Shown here: positions 8,230 through 14,865 of the stretch, in pieces
Position numbering within the stretch: position 1 is the first letter of the stretch
Layout of the letters: each line of letters opens with the position of its first letter
From: Comamonas sp. KCTC 72670
GTDB lineage: Bacteria; Myxococcota; Myxococcia; Myxococcales; Myxococcaceae
Assembly: GCA_014656495.1 (NCBI GenBank)
Contig: BNCN01000004.1
Location: 62,001-126,000 of the forward strand
Length of the DNA: 64,000 bases
Direction of reading: 5' to 3'
Position numbers and translations under genes: made by a program
Notes under the pieces: generated by a model
The model's database searches: none
Told to the model about the DNA's origin: nothing
What the model saw: the letters and a program-made list of their open reading frames with translations, nothing else

Positions 8230-9474
8230 TCAGACCTCCGTTCCGGCCACGGCCTGGAGCGCGCGCAGCCGCAGCAGTGACGCGAGCAGCGTCCGGACCT
8301 CCTCGCGCTGCGCGGCATTCCGCCCCAGGCCGCAGAGCGCGTCGACGCGGCGGGGGGCTCCGGTGTCCAGGGTCTCGAACAGCCGCCGCGCCAGGGCCTC
8401 GCCGGGTCCTGGAAACGCGTGGCCATTGACGGCCCATATCCATAGGCCCGACGGGTCCTTCATCCGGAGGATGTCCGTGGAGGGCGTTCGCCGGACGTGC
8501 TCCACGTCGTCCAACGCGGCCTCGGTGTCCGGGGGAGGAACGGGCTCGAGCGCGCACGCGCTGACACGCCGGGCCCAGGTGATGCGGAGCCGCTGCTGAA
8601 GCGCGGCCTCCTGGGTCAGCCCGTGGAGCGTGTCGGCGGTCTGCTCCAGGCACGCCACGGTGGCCCGCCGGCCCGTGCGAGGCCGGCGCCAGGGATAGGC
8701 CAGGTAGGGCACCGCTTCGGCCGCCGCGGTCTCGTGCTCGAGCATCGAGACGAGTGCGCGCTTCACCTCATCCGTGGGCCGGCTGCCCTTGACGGGAATC
8801 CAGACGTGAACCGCCAGGCAGTCACCTGGCGCTTCTTCGAGGTGCCAGCGCTGGGAGGGGATGTAGAGGAGCTCTCCGGCCCGGGCCTCCAGCGTCGTGG
8901 CCTCATGAAGGTGACTGTCGAAGTCCTCCGTCTCGTTCGCGGGTTGGCCCCAGAGCTTCTTCCAGAGCCGGACGCGCAGTTGGCCCTGGAGCACCAGGGT
9001 GAAGCGTGAATGGTGGGGCCGCTTCGCCAGGCCCAAGGGGCCCCGGTCGAAGCGCCCCAGGACCAGCTCGGTGGTGGCGGGCAGGACGGGGACGCCCACG
9101 TGCTCCATCAATCCTCGGAGGAAGCCGCGCACGGCGCTCCAGAGGCCGAAGTCGAACATGAAGGGCTGCTCAAGCTGGAGCTGGAAGGACGCGCCGTCAA
9201 GGCCTTCGGAGGCGCGGTCGAGGTAGCCACCGAGGGTGGTGTCATCGGGGCCAGGCAGGAGCAGTCCTGGAGACGCCAGCCGCGCGTGGCCCACGTAGAA
9301 GCGGACGTCGGGCAGGGCGCGGAACCGCGTGCCGTGCCGGAAGGGCTCACAGGTGGCCGTCGTGCGTTGAAACACCTCCTGCGCGGCCAGGATGGGGGCC
9401 GGCGACTTCAGCCGCGCCGGGGCCTGCTCCCAATGCCGCTCCACGAAGCGTTCCCAGTTGAATCCATGAGGCAC
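8230..9474 (-). CDS. JmjC-like paralogue with broken metal triad (likely pseudoenzyme partner)
   Basis: 414 residues from a GTG start. It aligns along its length with the next gene: N-terminal FNWERFVERHWEQ versus FDWDTFVTRYWNQ, the core strand RFTLVLQGQLRVRLW, GELLYIPSQRWH, and the C-terminal VNGHAFPG region. At the metal site the HxD motif reads HHS (His154-His155-Ser156), so the carboxylate ligand is replaced by Ser, while the distal His211 is kept. Fe(II) binding is therefore doubtful, although some oxygenases work with two His. It may be a structural or peptide-binding partner of the intact paralogue. The DUF6624-like gene ends 11 bp upstream, so the genes form one operon. Confidence 0.75.
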   Translation of the reverse strand: MPHGFNWERFVERHWEQAPARLKSPAPILAAQEVFQRTTATCEPFRHGTRFRALPDVRFYVGHARLASPGLLLPGPDDTTLGGYLDRASEGLDGASFQLQLEQPFMFDFGLWSAVRGFLRGLMEHVGVPVLPATTELVLGRFDRGPLGLAKRPHHSRFTLVLQGQLRVRLWKKLWGQPANETEDFDSHLHEATTLEARAGELLYIPSQRWHLEEAPGDCLAVHVWIPVKGSRPTDEVKRALVSMLEHETAAAEAVPYLAYPWRRPRTGRRATVACLEQTADTLHGLTQEAALQQRLRITWARRVSACALEPVPPPDTEAALDDVEHVRRTPSTDILRMKDPSGLWIWAVNGHAFPGPGEALARRLFETLDTGAPRRVDALCGLGRNAAQREEVRTLLASLLRLRALQAVAGTEV

Positions 9475-9485
9475 GGAGACTCCGG

Positions 9486-10091
9486 TCAGGTGGGAAGGAA
9501 GTGTCGGCGGATCCGCCGGGCATACACCTCCAGCGGTGGAAGGTTCAGCTGCTCCCGCCGGACGTCAACGGTGTCCGGCCTCTCGATGGGATACGGAACG
9601 AGCTGGCCCTTCACCTTGCGGAACTTCGTTCCATAGAGCTGCTTTTTTCCCTCACGCATGCGCACCACGTCCGTGAGGTAGGCGACCTGCTCGATGGGGA
9701 CGTCGCCGCGCTTCGCCGCATCGCGCAACAGGGTCAAGCACCGCCGCTGGAACGAGATGGCGCATTCGGCATGCTGGACCAGGCGCCATGCGGCGGCAGC
9801 CGCGGCGGCACCCACCAGCGCGTGGCCCGGCCAGCCATGCTCCGCGATGACGCCTCGAAGCCAGTCAATGCCGCTGGTCGTCAGGGTGTCGAGCTTGCGT
9901 TCGAGGGTCCGGTCCTTGAACTCCGTCCGCACCCAGGCGTCGCGCAACTGGCTGTCGATCCGGTCCAGCCGCAGCAGCTGCGCGCGCAGGTCGCGGTTCA
10001 CGGGCGCGGACCGGGCCCGCGTCTTGGAGACACCCGCACGACGGGCCGCGGCACCCTTGCTCCGCGGCGATGGACGCTGGAGGAGGCTCAT
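9486..10091 (-). CDS. DUF6624-like protein, first gene of the peptide operon
   Basis: About 201 residues from the ATG at 10091 (the frame is open to 10130). The N-terminus is basic and Arg/Ser-rich. The later part has the pattern of DUF6624: [22 protein letters not shown], a Gln-containing helix, AYLTDVVRMREGKKQLYGTK, then a PIERPDTVDVRREQLNLPPL segment with VD-RR. Such proteins have no established enzymatic activity that I can name. It is the first gene in an operon with the two JmjC-like proteins and the peptide. A role in peptide handling is inferred from position only. Confidence 0.6.
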   Translation of the reverse strand: MSLLQRPSPRSKGAAARRAGVSKTRARSAPVNRDLRAQLLRLDRIDSQLRDAWVRTEFKDRTLERKLDTLTTSGIDWLRGVIAEHGWPGHALVGAAAAAAAWRLVQHAECAISFQRRCLTLLRDAAKRGDVPIEQVAYLTDVVRMREGKKQLYGTKFRKVKGQLVPYPIERPDTVDVRREQLNLPPLEVYARRIRRHFLPT

Positions 10092-10110
10092 GGCGGCGCA
10101 GCCTAACAGT

Positions 10111-10126
10111 CTGGCGGCGCCGCCAG
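10111..10126. promoter_or_regulatory. Perfect 16-bp palindrome upstream of the peptide operon
   Basis: CTGGCGGCGCCGCCAG is self-complementary and sits 20 bp upstream of the first ATG of the DUF6624/JmjC/peptide operon. It could be an operator or just a GC-rich fold; no cognate regulator is encoded next to it. Confidence 0.3.
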
Positions 10127-10260
10127 GCATCGAGGCTTCACCTCACGCCGGAGGTCCGGGCCTTGGCGCGTGGGCGTCTTCACGACGGTGAAACCTCGCG
10201 ACGGATTCCTGGGGACCACCCCAAACGCATCAGGCGAGGGACTCGCTAGGATGCGACTTC

Positions 10261-10632
10261 ATGGGAATGATCTTCATTGGCGCCTTCCTCCTTTCGCTCA
10301 GTGTGGGGTGCGCCGTCGGACTGGTGGCGGTCTTCATCCACTTCTTCGCGTGGCGAAAGGGGTACGGGTCCTGGAAGATCTACGTCTTCGTCTCCGTGTC
10401 GGTCACGCTGTTGGTGGGCGCGTGGGTCATGACGTGGGTGTCCGCCGCCGGCGGCGGCTCGATTTCGGAGCGGAACTTCGACCGGATCCTGCAAGGCGCA
10501 TGGATGCTGGGGGCCGCGCCGGGCTGTGGGATGGTGGCGGGGCTGCTGGCGCTTCTGCGTGGCCGCGCTGCCTCGGCTGGCCGCTCGGGGCACGGCACCG
10601 CGTCGTATCCAGGCCCGGGCTCGGCGCTCTAG
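10261..10632 (+). CDS. Small two- or three-helix membrane protein, copy 1
   Basis: 123 residues. Hydrophobic segments are seen at about residues 3-27, 41-62 and 80-100. A basic linker WRKGYGSWK follows the first. The next gene encodes a paralogue with the same layout and the linker NRKGYGSWK, so the pair arose by tandem duplication. No catalytic motif is visible. Function not recognised. Confidence 0.7.
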   Translation: MGMIFIGAFLLSLSVGCAVGLVAVFIHFFAWRKGYGSWKIYVFVSVSVTLLVGAWVMTWVSAAGGGSISERNFDRILQGAWMLGAAPGCGMVAGLLALLRGRAASAGRSGHGTASYPGPGSAL

Positions 10633-10643
10633 GATGCGCCGCC

Positions 10644-10994
10644 ATGGGAATGGTCATCTTTGGCATCCTGGCCCTGGCGGTCGTGGGCGGGGGCTTGCTC
10701 GGAGCAGTCGCGCTGCTGATTCAGTTCTTCGCGAACCGGAAGGGGTACGGCTCCTGGAAGTCCTATCTCATCATCGCCGCGGTCGTGACGGTGGTCGTGG
10801 GCGTGTCGGCCGTGCTGTGGATGTTCAGCGGGGATGACGTGCCCGGTGCGCCCACCGGTGATGAGTACAATCGCTGGATGTTCGGCGCCGCGTTGTTGGG
10901 AGGCTCCCCCGGCGTGGGGCTGATGGCGGGGCTGCTGTCGCTGTTGAAGGCGCGCGCGCCCGCGCCGACGGCTCCCGTGGGAGGGCAGCCGTGA
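10644..10994 (+). CDS. Small membrane protein, tandem paralogue (copy 2)
   Basis: 116 residues from the ATG at 10644, 11 bp after copy 1; the frame is open upstream, but the first hydrophobic helix and similarity to copy 1 both begin here. It shares MGM-IFG start residues, the KGYGSWK linker, a second hydrophobic segment (LIIAAVVTVVVGVSAVLW) and a glycine-rich third segment. The stop overlaps the next start (TGATG), which suggests coupling to the lipoprotein gene. Function not recognised. Confidence 0.7.
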   Translation: MGMVIFGILALAVVGGGLLGAVALLIQFFANRKGYGSWKSYLIIAAVVTVVVGVSAVLWMFSGDDVPGAPTGDEYNRWMFGAALLGGSPGVGLMAGLLSLLKARAPAPTAPVGGQP

Positions 10995-11911
10995 TGCGCC
11001 GCCCGCTCATTGCCATGGGATTGTGCGCGGCCCTGCTGTGGGGCTGCGGCGGTGATGCACCGAAGCCGGGCATGGACGCGCGCGAGGACGCGGGGACCGG
11101 CGCGCCGGATGGCGGCGGCGTGGCCACCAAGAGCGCGAAGCGGGGGCTGGCCTTCGACCTGGCGACGCCCGAGGACATGGCGGCCGTCGCCCCAGGCGTG
11201 AGCTGGTGGTACAACTGGAGCCCCACGCCGCACCCGGGTGTGCCCTCGGACTTCGAGACCCGCTACGGCATGGACTTCATTCCCATGCTCTGGAACGGGA
11301 ACTTCGACGCGGACCGCATCGAGTCCATCCTCCGCGCGAATCCCCGCATCCAGTACCTGCTGCTGCTCAACGAGCCGAACCTCACGGACCAGGCGAACAT
11401 GTCGCCCCAGGCCGCCGCGGCGCTGTGGCCCCGGTATGAACGCGTCGCGCAGAACACCGGCGTCAAGCTGGTGGGGCCCGCGATGAACTGGGGCACGATG
11501 GCGGGCTACGGCGACCCCGTGGTGTGGCTGGACGCGTTCTACGCCGCGTACCGCGCCGCGAATGGCAACCGCGACCCGCGCATCGATTACCTCGGGTTCC
11601 ATTGGTACGACTACGGCCTGGAGTACCACCTGGACCGGCTCACGAAGTACGGCAAGCCGTTCTGGGTCACCGAGTTCGCCAACTGCCACAGCCAGCCGGA
11701 CGGCGCGCAGATCGACTCGGTCGCCAAGCAGCGCGTGCAGATGACGGAGATGGTCGCGGTCTGCGAGCGCCGCGCCGACGTGTTCCGGTACGCATGGTTC
11801 ACCGGGCGGTGGACGAACGACCCGTGCTACGCGAGCCTTCTGGGCGCGGCGGGCACGTTGACGGAGCTGGGTGAACACTACCTGTCCCTGCCCGCGGGCG
11901 GCGCGCCGTAG
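10994..11911 (+). CDS. Lipoprotein glycoside hydrolase, GH128-like
   Basis: 305 residues. A signal peptide ends in a lipobox-like LLWGCGG, followed by a low-complexity Asp/Gly/Ala linker, so it is an exported lipoprotein. The body is a TIM-barrel hydrolase of the Glyco_hydro_cc/GH128 kind: SWWYNWSPTP near the start, FIPMLWNG, the putative acid/base Glu in LLLNEPN and the putative nucleophile Glu in FWVTEFAN, and FHWYDYG between them. GH128 members cleave beta-1,3-glucans, so it may act on fungal or algal walls, fitting a predator. Family call by motif, substrate inferred. Confidence 0.8.
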   Translation: MRRPLIAMGLCAALLWGCGGDAPKPGMDAREDAGTGAPDGGGVATKSAKRGLAFDLATPEDMAAVAPGVSWWYNWSPTPHPGVPSDFETRYGMDFIPMLWNGNFDADRIESILRANPRIQYLLLLNEPNLTDQANMSPQAAAALWPRYERVAQNTGVKLVGPAMNWGTMAGYGDPVVWLDAFYAAYRAANGNRDPRIDYLGFHWYDYGLEYHLDRLTKYGKPFWVTEFANCHSQPDGAQIDSVAKQRVQMTEMVAVCERRADVFRYAWFTGRWTNDPCYASLLGAAGTLTELGEHYLSLPAGGAP

Positions 11912-11963
11912 ACGCTTTCGGGAGTTGCTGGACGCCCACCTGGGGGACAGAGTGGGCGTCACG

Positions 11964-12521
11964 ATGACCGAAGCACCTGACGCCTTCCTGCTGTCGTTGT
12001 TCCAGAAGTCGGGCATCTCCCTGGACTCCGTGGAAGAGGCCTGGGAGCGCTCCGAGCACCTCTACCCCTTGCTGGGCTGGCTGACGGCGAGCTTCCCCGC
12101 GCCCTCGGCCTTCGACGTCTGCGCGGAGTGGCTGCGCCGGTGCTCCGAGCGCATCGACGGCGCTGCGCCGGCCGCGGCGCTGTTCGCGCGGGCCCGCGAC
12201 GAAGGTCCGCGTCAGGCGCACGTCGTCGCCGGGGCGCTGGGGGACGCGCGCAATCAGGCCATCCTGGACGGCAAGCCCGCGGTGGCCGCCTTCGCGGACG
12301 CCGCCAGCGACCTGTGCGAGGTGTGGGCCGCCGTCACGACGAACGAGCTGGATGGCGAGACGGAGGCCTGGGCGCGGGCCAGGTCCGCCTCCACGGCGAT
12401 GGTGACGGCGCTCCTGTCGCAGCGTGGACAGGACGCGAAGAACGCTCAGCTCAAGGCCGCCGCTCGCGTCGAGCTCACCGGGCTGCTGCGGCTCGCGCGG
12501 GCGGCGGTGGCCTCGCGCTGA
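11964..12521 (+). CDS. Hypothetical protein, helical, Ala-rich
   Basis: 185 residues from the ATG at 11964 (the frame is open from 11871, inside the preceding gene). It is alpha-helical and rich in Ala, Arg and Glu, without a signal peptide, membrane segment or metal motif. Coding is supported by strong third-position GC. I do not recognise a family. A weak GC-rich hairpin follows the stop (about 12527-12547). Confidence 0.6.
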   Translation: MTEAPDAFLLSLFQKSGISLDSVEEAWERSEHLYPLLGWLTASFPAPSAFDVCAEWLRRCSERIDGAAPAAALFARARDEGPRQAHVVAGALGDARNQAILDGKPAVAAFADAASDLCEVWAAVTTNELDGETEAWARARSASTAMVTALLSQRGQDAKNAQLKAAARVELTGLLRLARAAVASR

Positions 12522-12719
12522 GCGGCGGAAGGGGCCCGGGGGCTTCCCGTGCCGTCAACCGGGCGGCGTGGCGGTCATCCCCCCGGACCGGTTCACCCGG
12601 CGGGGGAAGCCCTCTAGCTTGAGTGCGCCGAACCGTGGAAGCCCACATCGGATGCCCCCCACCGGCCGCACCGCGCCTGACAGCTCAGACGCGGACGGCC
12701 GTTTCCGCACGCAAGCCCA

Positions 12720-13940
12720 ATGACACGAACCGCTTCATTCCACCCGGAAGATGCCGCGACGCCGGCGGCCGTACTGCACCCGCTGCGAGACTTCGCCGAG
12801 AAGCTCGGCCGGGAGCTGCGTCTCGAGGACCTCCGCACCGGCGCGTGGCACGCCCGGTTGGTGACCGCCTTCGTGCGGCACCATGTGGCGCGGCAGGCCA
12901 CCTCGGGCGCGGGGGCCCGTGCGCTCCGACCCTCGGACACGAAGGCCATCATCCGCCGCGCCTGCAAGGAGGCCGCGCTGGTGGGCGCGAGCGCCGCGGG
13001 CGTCTCCACCAGCGCGACCGTCTTCGCGGTGGACACGGGCTTCCTGGGCGCGCTCGTCGCCGTGCCCGTGGCGGGCGCGGCCATGAGCCTGGACACGATG
13101 CTGCGCTCCATCATCACGGCGCGGATGACGTGTGACGTGGCCTCCGCGTTCGGCGTGCGCATCGACCCGGACGACCCCTGGGACTTCCTCCACCTGCACG
13201 CGCTCTCCGCGAGCTCCGAGTCGCTCGGCGCCAAGGCGGGCGCGGATCAGGTGAGCGAGATGCTGCTGGCGGACCCGGAGGAGATGGAGCGGAAGCTCGG
13301 CAACCTGCTGCTGGGGGAGGGGGTGCTGCGCAACATCCTGCCCTTCGTGGGGGTGGCCACGTCTTCCATCACGAGCTGGCGGCGCACCCGCCGGTACGGA
13401 GAGGCCGCGGTGGAGTACGTGCGCTACCGCCGCGCCCTGGACGACGCCTTCGCCACCGTGCGGGCCCTGGACGTCCGGTGCGTGGAGCTGCTCATCGAGG
13501 GCGCCTGGTTCCTGTTCAACGCGGATGGCGCGCTGCGCGCCGAAGAAGCCGTCATGCTGGCGCACCTGCTGCGCAACAGCCCGTCCGCGGCGCGCAAGCG
13601 CGTGCTGGAGCGGCTGGTGGAGGACGACACCTCGTGGCAGTCGCGGCTGTCCGAGGTGCCCGAGTCCGCGCGTGACGCGTTCCTTCACGCGCTGGAGGTG
13701 GTGGCCGCCGTGGACCTGTCCACGTCCACCGCCGAGTGGCAGTTGCTGCGGCAGGCGGCCAGCGCGCTGCACCGCCCGCTGCGCCGGGAGCGGGTGCAGT
13801 CCCTGGTGAAGCAGCTGCGCACCCAGGGCATCGTGGCCATGGCCCGCGGGGATGGGGCCTCGCCGCGCGATGAGCGGATGCCTCCGGCCCGGGACCTGGG
13901 GCTGGGCGTGGACGCGCAGATGATGCCGGGGGCCGTATGA
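12720..13940 (+). CDS. EcsC-like/TerB-like protein, first gene of a P-type ATPase operon
   Basis: 406 residues. Residues about 70-165 hold two hydrophobic Ala/Gly-rich stretches (AALVGASAAGVSTSATVFAV; LGALVAVPVAGAAMSLDTML) followed by a helical region, like EcsC-family proteins. Residues about 265-365 are helical with the spacing of TerB-like domains, but acidic metal-binding clusters are not obvious. Function is not established. The stop overlaps the next start (ATGA), and the following genes lead into a metal ATPase, so it is probably a membrane-associated accessory of that system. Both domain calls are tentative. Confidence 0.55.
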   Translation: MTRTASFHPEDAATPAAVLHPLRDFAEKLGRELRLEDLRTGAWHARLVTAFVRHHVARQATSGAGARALRPSDTKAIIRRACKEAALVGASAAGVSTSATVFAVDTGFLGALVAVPVAGAAMSLDTMLRSIITARMTCDVASAFGVRIDPDDPWDFLHLHALSASSESLGAKAGADQVSEMLLADPEEMERKLGNLLLGEGVLRNILPFVGVATSSITSWRRTRRYGEAAVEYVRYRRALDDAFATVRALDVRCVELLIEGAWFLFNADGALRAEEAVMLAHLLRNSPSAARKRVLERLVEDDTSWQSRLSEVPESARDAFLHALEVVAAVDLSTSTAEWQLLRQAASALHRPLRRERVQSLVKQLRTQGIVAMARGDGASPRDERMPPARDLGLGVDAQMMPGAV

Positions 13941-14209
13941 AGACGGCGGTCGCCTTCCTGGCGGGCGTGGCCACGGGGTGGATGGCGCGGAGCACCGTGG
14001 ACACCTCGCGCGGCGCGGTGGTCTCCGTGGCGACGGCCGCGTTCGACCTGATGGGGTGGACGCGGCGGCTCATCGCGACCGAGCGCGAGTTCCTCTCCGA
14101 CCTCATCGCCGAGGCGCGCTCGCGCTCGGACAGCCACCAGGCGCCGCGCCGGCGGGCGGCGGACGCGAGCGCCCGTCCGGTGGAGAATGGCCGGGAGGGG
14201 CACGCATGA
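13937..14209 (+). CDS. Small membrane-anchored protein
   Basis: 90 residues. A single hydrophobic N-terminal segment (TAVAFLAGVATGWMAR) is followed by an amphipathic region (REFLSDLIAEARSRS) and a basic tail. It overlaps both neighbours by ATGA junctions, so it is translated as part of the operon leading to the P-type ATPase. It may be an adaptor or subunit; no family is recognised. Confidence 0.65.
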   Translation: MKTAVAFLAGVATGWMARSTVDTSRGAVVSVATAAFDLMGWTRRLIATEREFLSDLIAEARSRSDSHQAPRRRAADASARPVENGREGHA

Positions 14210-14793
14210 GGCTCGACCCGGACTCGGGAACCCTCGAGGGGCAGTGGCTGCTGCTCGTCCACCACTCCCCTGGCCGGCTCCGGGTGCGCGCGGACTGCTT
14301 CCGGGACGCCTCGGAGCAGGCCGACCGCGTGCGCGGCGAGCTGGGGGAGACGCAAGGCGTGTTCAGCACGACGCACGCGCCGCTCACCGGCAGCCTGCTC
14401 ATCGAGTACAGCCCGGACGCCGCCGACGTGGAGTCGCTCCTCGCGGCCATCGTCGACACCGCGGGCCTGGATGGCATCGTGGACGCCAAGGCCCTGGCGC
14501 ACTCGCGCGGGGCGCCGGCCGAGCACATCGTGGAGGGCGCCCGACGGCTGAACGGCGCGGTCCGTGAGCTGACCGGCGCGGGCCTGTACGAGTGGATACC
14601 CGCGGTGTTGACGATGACGGGCCTCTACTCGCTGGTGGCCAACCCGTCCCAGAAGGGGTGGCTGCCCCGCTGGGACAACGCCCTGTACTGGGCCTACAGC
14701 GTCTTCCGCGACGGCGTCCGCGAGCAGGAGCGGGAGGAAGACGTCGCGCGCGTCAGTGGGGCCGTGGCCTTCCGGCCTCGGCCTCACCTGTAG
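14206..14793 (+). CDS. HMA-like domain protein lacking CxxC
   Basis: 195 residues from the ATG at 14206, overlapping the previous stop. The N-terminal 80 residues start with LLLVHHSPGRLRVRAD and follow the beta-alpha-beta-beta-alpha-beta pattern of heavy-metal-associated domains, as do the N-terminal modules of the ATPase downstream. The CxxC metal motif is absent. The C-terminal part has one hydrophobic segment (WIPAVLTMTGLYSLVA). It is probably an accessory to the ATPase; whether it binds metal is doubtful. Confidence 0.6.
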   Translation: MRLDPDSGTLEGQWLLLVHHSPGRLRVRADCFRDASEQADRVRGELGETQGVFSTTHAPLTGSLLIEYSPDAADVESLLAAIVDTAGLDGIVDAKALAHSRGAPAEHIVEGARRLNGAVRELTGAGLYEWIPAVLTMTGLYSLVANPSQKGWLPRWDNALYWAYSVFRDGVREQEREEDVARVSGAVAFRPRPHL

Positions 14794-14865
14794 GGCGCTG
14801 GCCCTGGCGCGCGGTGCCGCCGGGCCTGGGAGCGGAGACACCGCGGTCATCTGGGAGGGCGGTTC

